In this document: one piece after another, positions 41,447 through 50,601 of the stretch
Position numbering within the stretch: position 1 is the stretch's first letter
Layout of the letters: every line of letters begins with the position of its first letter
Assembly: GCF_015163075.1 (NCBI RefSeq)
Contig: NZ_JADDXU010000003.1
Coordinates: 310,001-374,000, forward strand
Source: Streptomyces justiciae
Lineage (GTDB): Bacteria > Actinomycetota > Actinomycetes > Streptomycetales > Streptomycetaceae
DNA: 64,000 nucleotides
Direction: 5' to 3'
Translations under genes and position numbers: made by a program
Notes under the pieces: generated by a model
What the model was told of the DNA's origin: nothing
The model's input: the letters and a program-made list of their open reading frames with translations, nothing else
Databases searched by the model: none

Positions 41447-42227
41447 GCGGGAGGCTCCGGCGCCACACCTCCAGCGCCTCCTCCGCCGCCCCCGGCGCGA
41501 CCAGCAGCAACGGGTCGCCGTACGAAGGGAGTTCGGGTACCGCCACCGCGCCCGCCTCGCGGGCGATCAGGAGGGCCGGGAGGCCGTCGACGTGGTGGAA
41601 GGAGCCGATCGCTGCGGCGGTGGCGCGGCCTGCCGCTACCTGGGCCAGGGACAGGGCCGTGGAGCCCATCACGCGGGCCGTGCAGTGGCGGTCGGCCAGG
41701 TCGGACAGGAGGGCGTCCAGGCCGGGCCAGTGTTCGTGGGCCGCCCACTCCGTGAGAAAGACGTGGCCCGTGAGGGTGTTGTGGGAGGCCGCTTGGATCG
41801 GGGTGCCGTTGAGGTGGGCGCCGCGGCCCCTCAGCGCCGTGAACGTCTCTCGGCGCCAGGGGTCCGCGACCACGCCGAGGAGGGGGGTGCCGTCGGGGGC
41901 GGCGAGGCCCAGGGAGAAGGAGCACCAGCCGATGCCGTGGGCGTAGTTGGTGGTGCCGTCGACCGGGTCGACGACCCAGTGCGGGGCGTCGGGGGCGCCC
42001 TCCGTGACGCCGTACTCCTCGCCGACGATCCCATGGCCGGGGAAGGCCGCCGCGAGGGTCTCGCGGACGTGGCGCTCCACGGCCTCGTCGGTGTCGGTGA
42101 CGATGTCGGCGGGGCCGTCCTTCTCCCGGACCGTCTCGGGGCGGGGGCGGCAGATCAACTCCGAGGCGTCAGCCGCCAGTTGCGTCGCCACCGACAGGGC
42201 TCGGTCCAGGTCCACGCGGGTCGTCAT
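41436..42227 (-). CDS. Inositol-monophosphatase-family phosphatase
   Basis: A 263-residue protein with the metal-binding motifs of the family: GEEYG (about 70-74), WVVDPVDGTTNYAHGIGWCSFSLGL (about 84-108) and HHVDGLPALLIAREAGAV near the C-terminus (the last motif reads VDGL where W-D-x-A-A is usual). It hydrolyses phosphate monoesters with Mg2+. It directly follows the ScbR-like gene, 1 nt apart, so it is in the autoregulated unit. A dephosphorylation step is needed in butyrolactone synthesis, which makes a role there plausible but not shown. Confidence 0.86.
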   Translation of the reverse strand: MTTRVDLDRALSVATQLAADASELICRPRPETVREKDGPADIVTDTDEAVERHVRETLAAAFPGHGIVGEEYGVTEGAPDAPHWVVDPVDGTTNYAHGIGWCSFSLGLAAPDGTPLLGVVADPWRRETFTALRGRGAHLNGTPIQAASHNTLTGHVFLTEWAAHEHWPGLDALLSDLADRHCTARVMGSTALSLAQVAAGRATAAAIGSFHHVDGLPALLIAREAGAVAVPELPSYGDPLLLVAPGAAEEALEVWRRSLPPKA

Positions 42228-42228
42228 C

Positions 42229-42900
42229 TCACTCCGCGTTCCGGGTCGCCATCGGGACCACCGCCGTCAGGATCTCCTGCACCCGGTCCGCGATGTCCGC
42301 GCGGTCGTTGAGGACCCAGGAGATGTGCTGGGCGCCGAAGAAGGCGGAGACGAGGACGCGGGCCGTGGCCTCGGGTGAGGTGCCCGCGGGGAGCTGGCCC
42401 GCCTCCTGGGCCTGGCGGAGCCAGACCGTGAGGGACTCGGTGTAGCCGAGGTAGGGCATGGGCATCTCGGCGCCGATCAGGGACCGTTCGATCTGGAGGC
42501 GGGCGCCGGCCTGGACCATCGTCTCGTCGCGGAAGGCGCGCGCGGTGCGTTCCAGGAGTTCGGTCACCGCCCGCAGCGGGGTGAGGTCGGCCTCCTCGAC
42601 CTCCTGCCCGATGACGCCGAGCCGGTGGTAGAACTCCTCGGCGCAGGCCTGCGCGAGGGCCTCCTTGTTGGCGTAGTGGAAGTAGACCGCGCCCTTGGTC
42701 ACTCCGGCGAGTACGGCCACGTCCTGCACGGTCACCGCGGGGAATCCCTGGGTGGCGAACGCCTCGGCCGCCGCGTCGAGGACCTGCCCGCGGGTGCGCA
42801 CGGCCCGCTCCTGCTTCAGGCCCGTGTCCCGGTGGCGGGGGGCGGTGTCCCGGGCGGGCCGGGACCTGGCTGCGCTGCGTTCCACGGCCATGCTGTCCAT
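42229..42900 (-). CDS. Gamma-butyrolactone receptor-type TetR regulator (ScbR/ArpA-like)
   Basis: A 223-residue TetR protein. The HTH (about 33-78, GQVLDAAAEAFATQGFPAVT, VAVLAGVTKGAVYFHYANKEAL) and the C-terminal domain (PLRAVTELLERTARAFRDETM, MPYLGYTESLTVWLRQAQEAG) are those of butyrolactone receptors. These bind AT-rich autoregulatory elements and release them on binding the signal. The start may be at the second Met (MAVERS). An autoregulatory element lies 18 nt upstream of the start, shared with the divergent AfsA homologue, the standard receptor/synthase arrangement. Confidence 0.9.
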   Translation of the reverse strand: MDSMAVERSAARSRPARDTAPRHRDTGLKQERAVRTRGQVLDAAAEAFATQGFPAVTVQDVAVLAGVTKGAVYFHYANKEALAQACAEEFYHRLGVIGQEVEEADLTPLRAVTELLERTARAFRDETMVQAGARLQIERSLIGAEMPMPYLGYTESLTVWLRQAQEAGQLPAGTSPEATARVLVSAFFGAQHISWVLNDRADIADRVQEILTAVVPMATRNAE

Positions 42901-42917
42901 CCTCTGGCGTTCCTTGA

Positions 42918-42939
42918 AATATACCTTCGGGAATGTATT
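42918..42939. promoter_or_regulatory. Autoregulatory element (ARE) between receptor and AfsA genes
   Basis: AATATACCTTCGGGAATGTATT; the two halves are near complements. It matches the other three elements at 44716, 48212 and 57276 in the ACCTTC/CCTTC...GAA core. Confidence 0.8.
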
Positions 42940-43027
42940 GTAAGTGGCGGCTCGACCGGCGGAAGTCCTGTGCCGGTGTTGTGCCGGTGTTGCTGTCTGC
43001 GTGAATCATTCACTGGGGGTTCAGACC

Positions 43028-44137
43028 ATGCATCAGCCTGTCGTCACACCTGTCTCCACGCCCATACGCGCCACGGCCGGCTCGACCGCCGTACGAGCGG
43101 AATCCCATGGTCCGCTGCTTCTCGCGCCGGGCCCGGAGGCCCCCGCACCCCCCGCGCACCCGCAGCTCAGCTACCTCCAGCCGGTCCCGCGCCACATGGT
43201 GCACCGCGCCGCGATCGCCGAGGTCTTCCTCACCGACGCCGTCCGCACCGACGAGCACTCCTTCCTGGTCGCCGCCCAGTGGCCGCGCGACCACGCCGTC
43301 TACTCGCCGGGCAGCGACGGCACCAGTGACCCGCTGCTCTTCATGGAGACCATCCGCCAGGCCCTGGTCTACCTCGCGCACGCCTACTACGACGTGCCGC
43401 TCACCCACCGCTTCATCGGCTTCGGCTCGGAGTTCGAGATCACCGACCCGGCCGCCCTGCGCATCGGCGGCGAACCGGTCCCGGTGGTCCTGGAGGCCGA
43501 GTGGGTGTGGGTCGGCAACCGTCCGCCGAATCGATTCGGCATGCGGCTCGAAGTCGTCCTCACGGTCGGCGGCCGGACCTGCGGGCGCGGCGCGCTGCAC
43601 GTCGTCGCCGTCGACGACAAGCGGTACGCCATGCTGCGCGGCCGGGGCGCCAAACCGCGCGGTGTCGCCGTCACCGGCCCGGCCCCGCGCGCACTGGAGC
43701 GGGTGCACCCGGCCGCGGTGGGCCGGCTGCGCGCCAAGGACAGCGTGCTGGTGCGCGAACACACCGACACACCCTGGCAGTTGCTCATCGACGTCGAGCA
43801 CCCGATCTTCTTCGACCACCCCAGCGACCACGTCCCGCTGATGGTCACCCTGGAGGGCTTCCGCCAGCTCGGCCACCTCCTGCTGCACCCCGGCGACATG
43901 GCCCGCGGCGCCGGGCACGGCCTGCTCGGCATGGAGGTCGACTGCCAGGCCTTCGGCGAACTGGACGCCCCCATCGACCTGGTGGTGCGCGAGCGGCAGC
44001 CCGACACCGCCTCTGGCACCACCCGGCTGACCCTGGACGCCGTACAGAACGGCGCCTCGGTCGCCACCTGCCGGACCCTGTGGGGCGCCCAGGCCGATCA
44101 CGTGGATCACAGGGTGCCCGTTTCCTCTACGGCCTGA
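43028..44137 (+). CDS. AfsA/ScbA-type gamma-butyrolactone synthase
   Basis: A 369-residue protein with two AfsA hot-dog domains: YLQPVPRHMVHRAAIAEVFLTD opens the first, then WPRDHAVYSPGSD and DPLLFMETIRQALVYLAHAYY, and the second contains DVEHPIFFDHPSDHVPLMVTLEGFRQ with the same layout. AfsA condenses a beta-ketoacyl-ACP with dihydroxyacetone phosphate, the key step to A-factor-type signals. It starts at ATG 43028 with GGGGG upstream and is divergent from the receptor gene. Its end overlaps the second TetR gene by 31 nt in a convergent manner. Confidence 0.92.
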   Translation: MHQPVVTPVSTPIRATAGSTAVRAESHGPLLLAPGPEAPAPPAHPQLSYLQPVPRHMVHRAAIAEVFLTDAVRTDEHSFLVAAQWPRDHAVYSPGSDGTSDPLLFMETIRQALVYLAHAYYDVPLTHRFIGFGSEFEITDPAALRIGGEPVPVVLEAEWVWVGNRPPNRFGMRLEVVLTVGGRTCGRGALHVVAVDDKRYAMLRGRGAKPRGVAVTGPAPRALERVHPAAVGRLRAKDSVLVREHTDTPWQLLIDVEHPIFFDHPSDHVPLMVTLEGFRQLGHLLLHPGDMARGAGHGLLGMEVDCQAFGELDAPIDLVVRERQPDTASGTTRLTLDAVQNGASVATCRTLWGAQADHVDHRVPVSSTA

Positions 44138-44691
44138 CGCCCGTCCACCGCGTCCCACAGCCCCCGTACCCGCTCGGCCAGTCCGCGCCGCTCCGGATCG
44201 GGGGCCGTGTAGTACGCGCCCACCAGGATCACCACGGCGAGATCGGCCAGCGACTCGGAAGACAGCGGTTCCGTGACGCCGTCGTCGCCCTCGGCGGCCA
44301 GCGCCCTCAAGTCGGCCGGGAGCCGCGGGGTTTCGGGCGCCGACTGGGCCTCGTCCATCACCAGACGCAGCGCCGCGTTGAACCGTACGTCCGACTCCAC
44401 GCGCTCCGCGAGGGCGCAGCACAGGGCACGCAACTGCTCGTTCGCCGGGAGGTCGCTGTCCTTGTGCCGGGCGAGGAGTTCGTCGACGACCTGGTCGAGG
44501 TGCTCGGTGAGCGCCCGCGCCAACTCCTCCTTCGAGGCGAAGTGGGCGTACAGGGCGCCCTTGGTGAGCCCGGTGCGGGCCGCCACGTGCTGGAGGTTGG
44601 CGCGCGGATAACCGTGCCGGACGAACTCGGCCGCGGCGGCGTCGAGGACCAGTTCATGGGTGCGCAGTGAGCGCGCCTGTTTCGCCATCAC
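44107..44691 (-). CDS. Second butyrolactone receptor-type TetR regulator
   Basis: A 194-residue TetR protein. The HTH is ELVLDAAAAEFVRHGYPRAN, VAARTGLTKGALYAHFASKEELA, and the ligand domain has DSDLPANEQLRALCCALAERV and ALRLVMDEAQSAP. It is shorter than the first receptor, like the pseudoreceptors (ScbR2/JadR2 type) that bind antibiotics instead of butyrolactones. Which it is cannot be told from the sequence. An ARE lies 25 nt upstream, shared with the divergent hydroxylase gene. Confidence 0.87.
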   Translation of the reverse strand: MMAKQARSLRTHELVLDAAAAEFVRHGYPRANLQHVAARTGLTKGALYAHFASKEELARALTEHLDQVVDELLARHKDSDLPANEQLRALCCALAERVESDVRFNAALRLVMDEAQSAPETPRLPADLRALAAEGDDGVTEPLSSESLADLAVVILVGAYYTAPDPERRGLAERVRGLWDAVDGRQAVEETGTL

Positions 44692-44715
44692 GGGCCCCTT
44701 CGGACGGTTGCCTCG

Positions 44716-44739
44716 AATAATACCTTCTTGAACGCACTT
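44716..44739. promoter_or_regulatory. Autoregulatory element between the second TetR and the hydroxylase
   Basis: AATAATACCTTCTTGAACGC plus ACTT. The left half matches the 42918 site (ATACCTTC); the right half is degenerate. It is centred in the divergent promoter region. Confidence 0.65.
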
Positions 44740-44779
44740 TTTTTACCTGATCCTGACAGAGATGACTAGGAGCAGTCAC

Positions 44780-45898
44780 ATGCCCCCCACCTCCGCAACT
44801 GCCATTGCCGCCGCACACGCCCAAGCCGCCGACCGTGAGGGCCGGTTGGCACCCGAGGTCGTCGCCGCGCTCACCGCCACCGGCCTGGCCCGGCACTTCG
44901 TGCCCCGCCAATGGGGCGGTACGGAAGGGACGTTCACTGCCCTGCTGCACGAGGTCGCCGCGGTCGGCAAGGCCTGTACGTCGGCCGCCTGGGTCGGCAT
45001 GCTCTGGGCCGCGCACGGCCGGTTCGCCGCGCTGCTGCCCGAGGAGGGGCAGCGGGAGCTGTGGGGTGCCGATCCCGACGTACGGATAGCGGCGGCGCTG
45101 ATGCCACCCGCCGGGCGGGCCGAACCGGCGCCGGGCGGCTGGCAGTTGACCGGCAGCTGGGGGTGCGTGAGCGGCGTCGGCAGTGCGCAGTGGGTGCTGG
45201 TCGCCGCGCCCGCGGGGGACGGGGAGACGCGGGTGTTCGCGGTGCCGGGCGCCGCCGTCGACGTACTCGACACCTGGGACGCCACCGGACTGCGCGGCAC
45301 CGGAAGCCACACCGCGGTCGTACGGGACGCCTTTGTCCCGCACGAACTCAGCTTTCCCCTGGCGGAGTTGATGCGTGGGGCCACCGCCCCGCGCCTCCCC
45401 CGCTGTCACACCGCACCGGCTCAGCTGGCCGGTGGGCTGATGTTCTGCGCGCCCGCGCTGGGCGCGGCCCGCCGGGCGCTGGCGGTGTGGTCGCAATGGG
45501 CGGCCTCCAAGGCGCCCGGCAGTGGGCGCCCGCAGTACGACAGTGCGGCGGTGCGCGAGACGCTCGCCGTGGCCTCGGCCCACATCGACGCGGCCGGCCT
45601 GCTCCTGGAGCGGGCCGCGCACCGCGCCGACACCGAGCCGGTCACCCCGGCGCTCGTCACCGGCAACCAGCGGGACGCGGCCGTGGCCGCCGGCCTCCTC
45701 GCCGACGCCGTGGACCGGCTGTTCCGCACCGGCGGCGCCCACATCCGCGACGCCTCCGGCGAACTCACCCGCCTGTGGCGGGACGTCCGCACGGTCGCCT
45801 CGCACGGTGTGCTCCGCCTGGAACCGGTCGCCGCCGCCTACGCCTCCACCGCGCTCGCCGCGGCGGACCGGGCGAGCACGGCCTCCCGCTCCGCGTAG
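44780..45898 (+). CDS. Acyl-CoA-dehydrogenase-fold flavin hydroxylase
   Basis: A 372-residue protein of the group D flavin monooxygenase / acyl-CoA dehydrogenase fold: ADREGRLAPEVVAALTATGLAR and PRQWGGTEGTFTALLHEVAAVG at the N-terminus, GCVSGVGSAQWVLVAA for the middle beta domain, and RDASGELTRLWRDVRTVASHG for the FMN site. No catalytic Glu of true acyl-CoA dehydrogenases is evident. Such enzymes hydroxylate aromatic polyketide intermediates with reduced FMN from a separate reductase, which is not present nearby. The start at 44780 has AGGAG 8 nt upstream; an in-frame ATG at 44762 is less likely. Confidence 0.82.
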   Translation: MPPTSATAIAAAHAQAADREGRLAPEVVAALTATGLARHFVPRQWGGTEGTFTALLHEVAAVGKACTSAAWVGMLWAAHGRFAALLPEEGQRELWGADPDVRIAAALMPPAGRAEPAPGGWQLTGSWGCVSGVGSAQWVLVAAPAGDGETRVFAVPGAAVDVLDTWDATGLRGTGSHTAVVRDAFVPHELSFPLAELMRGATAPRLPRCHTAPAQLAGGLMFCAPALGAARRALAVWSQWAASKAPGSGRPQYDSAAVRETLAVASAHIDAAGLLLERAAHRADTEPVTPALVTGNQRDAAVAAGLLADAVDRLFRTGGAHIRDASGELTRLWRDVRTVASHGVLRLEPVAAAYASTALAAADRASTASRSA

Positions 45899-46350
45899 AA
45901 CCCGATCTTCCAGTCCAGGTAGCGGAGCGTGGCGGCGAACTCGGCCGCCCGCGGCCGCAGCAACTCCCGGTGCGCTTCGAGCAGTTCGCGGCGGGCGGCG
46001 ATGGTCGGGTCGCCCGCCCGGTACAGCTCGACGTAGTGGTTCATGTCGGCCGGGGACATCCCGGTGCTGCGCAGGTGGTTGAGGAACTCCAGCCAGCGCA
46101 GATGGATCGGGCTGTAGGCACGCACCCCGTACGGGTCCTCCTCGGCGCCCTCGATCAGCCCCTGCCGCTCGTACCAGCCGAGGGTGTCGGCGTCGAGGCC
46201 GCTGATGCGGACGACCTCCTCCAGGGAGTAGGTCTCGGCGTGGGTGGTGACGTAGGCGGTGGGGCGCTTGCGGTCGTAGGCGGCGTACTCGGTGGTGGTG
46301 CCGGTCGTCGTATGCGTCGTCGTACCGGTCGTGGTGTCGGTCACGGACAT
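45838..46350 (-). CDS. MerR family regulator
   Basis: A 170-residue protein with a Thr-rich, disordered N-terminus (about 1-38), then a MerR HTH with TYSLEEVVRISGLDADTLGWYERQGLI, the wing VRAYSPIHLRWLEFLNHLRSTGMS, and a C-terminal coiled-coil dimer helix (RELLEAHRELLRPRAAEFAA). No Cys for metal sensing, so an organic ligand or no ligand. It overlaps the hydroxylase gene by 61 nt convergently and follows the carboxylase epsilon gene by 32 nt in the same direction, probably in the ARE-controlled unit of 48202-45838. Confidence 0.87.
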   Translation of the reverse strand: MSVTDTTTGTTTHTTTGTTTEYAAYDRKRPTAYVTTHAETYSLEEVVRISGLDADTLGWYERQGLIEGAEEDPYGVRAYSPIHLRWLEFLNHLRSTGMSPADMNHYVELYRAGDPTIAARRELLEAHRELLRPRAAEFAATLRYLDWKIGFYAEREAVLARSAAASAVEA

Positions 46351-46382
46351 GGTGATCCCTCTCTGGGCAGGGTCGGGTGGCT

Positions 46383-46582
46383 TCAGTGGCGCCAGGACGC
46401 GGCCGCGCGGTGCGCGGTCAGGGCGGGGCGGTGCCAGGTGGGTGCGGCGGTCCGGGCGGGCGCGGGCTCCTCCGCGGCAGGCGCCCGCCGGGCCAGTTCC
46501 AGCAGTACGGCGGTGGCGGCGGCGAGTTCCTCGGGCGACGGGTCACCGCGCTCCACCCTGAGCAGGGGCGCCTCGGTGCCGC

Positions 46583-46586
<4 letters not shown>
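46383..46586 (-). CDS. Acyl-CoA carboxylase epsilon subunit
   Basis: A 67-residue protein reading LLRVERGDPSPEELAAATAV, with the C-terminal W-x3-ALTAHRAAASW of the actinobacterial epsilon subunits. These small proteins stabilise the alpha-beta complex of acetyl/propionyl-CoA carboxylase. Its ATG overlaps the stop of the beta subunit gene (46583-46586), a standard arrangement. Confidence 0.9.
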
Positions 46587-48202
<1,616 letters not shown>

Positions 48203-48211
48203 GCCGTCTTT

Positions 48212-48234
48212 AAATTCCTTCGTGAAGGTATTTT
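48212..48234. promoter_or_regulatory. Autoregulatory element before the carboxylase operon
   Basis: AAATTCCTTCGTGAAGGTATTTT. The core ATTCCTTCGTGAAGGTAT (48214-48231) is almost perfectly palindromic and identical to the one at 57276-57293. Confidence 0.8.
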
Positions 48235-48289
48235 AACGGGGCTTTGCGAAGGAAGTGGGCGAGCGGGGGGCGGGCGGGAGCGCTGTGCC

Positions 48290-48560
48290 GGGCTCGGGCC
48301 TGGCGGCCACGGGAGGAGCTGAGCCGCCGCGCCTCGTCCGTACCCGTCTCACGCACGGGCTTGCGGATGAGGGCGTCGCCGGCGGTGCAGGTCAGGTGGT
48401 CGTACGCGCCGACCTCGGCGAAGAGACTCCGCCACCGCTCCCTCGTCGGTGACGTCCAGCGTGAGCCCCGCGGCCTGGCCGAGCGGCCGTTTGGGCGGCG
48501 CCGCGACCCGCTGCGGGCTTGCCGCCGATGACGACGACGCGCTGGTGGTGCGGTGACGTG
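48290..48560 (-). pseudogene. Decayed short-chain dehydrogenase
   Basis: Several minus-strand frames carry pieces in order: VVIGGKPAAGRGAAQTA (cofactor-binding glycine motif), LTLDVTDEGAVAESL, and FAEVGAYDHLTCTAGDALIRKP with RETGTDEARR. These are successive parts of an SDR (beta1-alphaA, beta3, beta4 and after), but shifts in frame separate them and the catalytic part is missing. It is an old SDR that lost at least two frames, upstream of the carboxylase operon. Confidence 0.5.
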
Positions 48561-48639
48561 GACCAACCATCCCGTTCGACGGCTGCCGGGCAGGCGAACC
48601 GGCACACGGCACATGGGTTTCAGCCCCCGCCCCCACGTC

Positions 48640-48681
48640 GAAGACCCCGGCGCCGGGAGTGGAACCCGGGCCGGGGTCTTC
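48640..48681. terminator. Terminator after the MFS gene
   Basis: GAAGACCCCGG (48640-48650) pairs exactly with CCGGGGTCTTC (48671-48681). It lies 71 nt beyond the stop of the minus-strand transporter gene. Confidence 0.7.
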
Positions 48682-48751
48682 GTGTTTGTGGCCGGTGCGG
48701 CGGGCGGGGGGCGTTGGGCCGACCGGCCGTCCAGGGGTACGTCGGGTACCC

Positions 48752-50200
48752 CTAGGCCTTGGTGTTCGCGTTCTCCGCCGACCTGTTGGTCAGGCGGGGC
48801 AGGAACACGGCCGTGGCCGCCGCCGTCGCCAGCAGCATCACCACGCTGATCACGAAGCTGGTGTCCATGCCCTGCTTGAAGTGCGAGGTGTCCGCGATCA
48901 GCGCCCCGAACGCCGCCACCGCGATGCAACTGCCCACCTGGCGGAAAGTGTTGAGCACCGCCGCCGCCGTGCCGGCCCGCTCGCCGTCGACGTTCTCCAG
49001 GATCGCCGCCGTCAGGGACGGCACCGCGAACCCGCCGCCCAGGCCGATCGGGACCAGCAGCAGCACCGGGATCCAGTACGACGTCGAGGAGGTGACCGTC
49101 AGCATCAGCAGCGAGCCCGCCGTCATCACCAGCTGCCCGATCGTCATCGGCACCCACGCCCCCTTGCGGGCCGCGAGCTTCACGCCCGCCATGTTGACGA
49201 TCGAGATCAGCGCGCACATCGGGATGAACATCGCGCCGGTGCTGACCGGGGAGGCGCCGCGCACCTGCTGGAAGTACATGCCGAGCAGGAAGATCGCACC
49301 GTAGAAGACCGCGTTGATGGTGAAGCCGGCCGCGAGGCAGACGAGGACCGTGCGGTTCTTGAAGATGCTCAGCGGCACCATCGGCTGCTCGCGCCGCGAC
49401 TGCGTCACCACGAACACCGCGATCGCGACCGCGGCGAGCGCCAGCGTCCCCAGCACGTCCACGCTCGTCCAGCCCGCGCGTCCGCCCTCGATCACGGCGT
49501 ACGTCAGACCGGCCAGGGACGCCACCACCGACAGCTGGCCGACCAGGTCGACCGGCGCCGACCGGCGCGGCGAGGGGGTGATGCGGGTCAGCAGCGCGAG
49601 GCCGAGGGCGCCGACCGGGAGGTTGAGGTAGAACACCGCACGCCAGCTCAGCCCACTGGTGAGCATGCCGCCGATGACCGGCCCGACCGCCACGGCCACG
49701 GAACCAGCGGCCGTCCAGATCGCGATGGCCCGCGCCCGCTTGCCGGGGTCGGTGTACGTCTGCCGGATCAGCGCGAGCGACGCCGGGACCATGAGGGCCG
49801 CCGCGCCGCCCTGCACCATGCGGGCGCCGATCAGAGTGCCGAGGTTGGGGGCGATTCCGCAGGCCAGGGAGGCGACGGTGAACGAGGCGAGACCCCAGGC
49901 GTAGGCGCGGCTGGCACCGATCCGGTCCGAGAAGGTACCGGCCGACAGCATGAACGCGGCGAACATCAGGGTGTAGCCGTCGACGATCCACTGGAGGTCG
50001 GCCATCGTGCCGCCCAGGGAGTGGGAGATGGCCGGGAGGGCGACGTTGACGACCGAGCCGTCGAGGGAGATGACGAAGAAGGCGAGCAGGGCGGCGGCGA
50101 GGACGGTGGTGGGGGAGCTGGACCGGGGGGCGGCGGGCGGCGCACCGGCCGGTTCGACAGGGCGCCGGTCGGTCCGCGCGGGCCGGGTCAGGATGGCCAT
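48752..50200 (-). CDS. DHA2-type MFS drug exporter
   Basis: A 482-residue transporter with 14 predicted helices. Motif C-like GPVIGGMLTSGLSWRAVFYLN and the first-loop GRLGDRFG-equivalent (SDRIGASRAYAWG) place it with drug:H+ antiporters of 14 helices (EmrB/QacA type). It probably exports the product of the cluster or protects against it. The ATG at 50200 has AAGGAG 9 nt upstream. It follows the tautomerase gene with a 53-nt gap in the same direction. Confidence 0.9.
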   Translation of the reverse strand: MAILTRPARTDRRPVEPAGAPPAAPRSSSPTTVLAAALLAFFVISLDGSVVNVALPAISHSLGGTMADLQWIVDGYTLMFAAFMLSAGTFSDRIGASRAYAWGLASFTVASLACGIAPNLGTLIGARMVQGGAAALMVPASLALIRQTYTDPGKRARAIAIWTAAGSVAVAVGPVIGGMLTSGLSWRAVFYLNLPVGALGLALLTRITPSPRRSAPVDLVGQLSVVASLAGLTYAVIEGGRAGWTSVDVLGTLALAAVAIAVFVVTQSRREQPMVPLSIFKNRTVLVCLAAGFTINAVFYGAIFLLGMYFQQVRGASPVSTGAMFIPMCALISIVNMAGVKLAARKGAWVPMTIGQLVMTAGSLLMLTVTSSTSYWIPVLLLVPIGLGGGFAVPSLTAAILENVDGERAGTAAAVLNTFRQVGSCIAVAAFGALIADTSHFKQGMDTSFVISVVMLLATAAATAVFLPRLTNRSAENANTKA

Positions 50201-50253
50201 GGGAACTCTCCTTGGAAGGAAGGGGTGGGGGGAGGCGAGGGTCGGGGGGCCGG

Positions 50254-50484
50254 TCAGGCGTCCACCGGCGCGGCGCGGCGGCGGCTGAGTTCGGCGAACT
50301 CCGGGTTCGTGCCGAGCACTCCGCCCTCGCCCCAGCGGTTCTGCGGGATCTCCTGGATGTAGACGGTGATCTTGTCGAGGGGCGCCCCGATGACGCGGTG
50401 CACGGTGGCGGTGAGCTCCTCGATGAGCTCCTGGCACTTCTCGTCGGTCTGGTTCGGCCAGGTGGTCATGGAGAGGATGGGCAT
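50254..50484 (-). CDS. 4-oxalocrotonate tautomerase family protein
   Basis: A 76-residue protein with the catalytic Pro directly after the initiator Met (MPILSMTTWPNQTDEKCQEL) and the Arg-bearing C-terminal half (KITVYIQEIPQNRWGEGG). Removal of Met leaves Pro1 as general base. Tautomerases isomerise enol/keto acids or, in clusters, cyclise polycarbonyls. AAGGAG stands 7-8 nt before the start, and the inverted repeat at 50511-50581 lies in its promoter region. Confidence 0.87.
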   Translation of the reverse strand: MPILSMTTWPNQTDEKCQELIEELTATVHRVIGAPLDKITVYIQEIPQNRWGEGGVLGTNPEFAELSRRRAAPVDA

Positions 50485-50510
50485 GGCGAAGCTCCTTGGG
50501 TGTGGGTGAC

Positions 50511-50581
50511 TGGTGAGTTTGTTTCGCTGCGGGCGGCGGCGACCTGCGGTTTTGCGGCCCCGTGGTGACACAAACTCACCA
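50511..50581. promoter_or_regulatory. Distant inverted repeat before the tautomerase gene
   Basis: TGGTGAGTTTGT (50511-50522) and ACAAACTCACCA (50570-50581) are exact complements, with GTGA extending both outward. The right half lies within the loop of the terminator-like stem at 50555-50593. Confidence 0.55.
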
Positions 50582-50593
50582 ATCACGGGGCCG
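50555..50593. terminator. Terminator-like stem after the SDR gene
   Basis: CGGCCCCGTG (50555-50564) and CACGGGGCCG (50584-50593) are exact complements around a 19-nt loop. They lie just beyond the stop of the SDR gene (50602). Confidence 0.6.
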
Positions 50594-50601
50594 TAGCACG
50601 G

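Noticed and set aside
48210..49991. 593-residue minus-strand frame across the MFS gene
   Set aside because: It is an out-of-frame shadow of the exporter; only its last part overlaps the SDR remnant.
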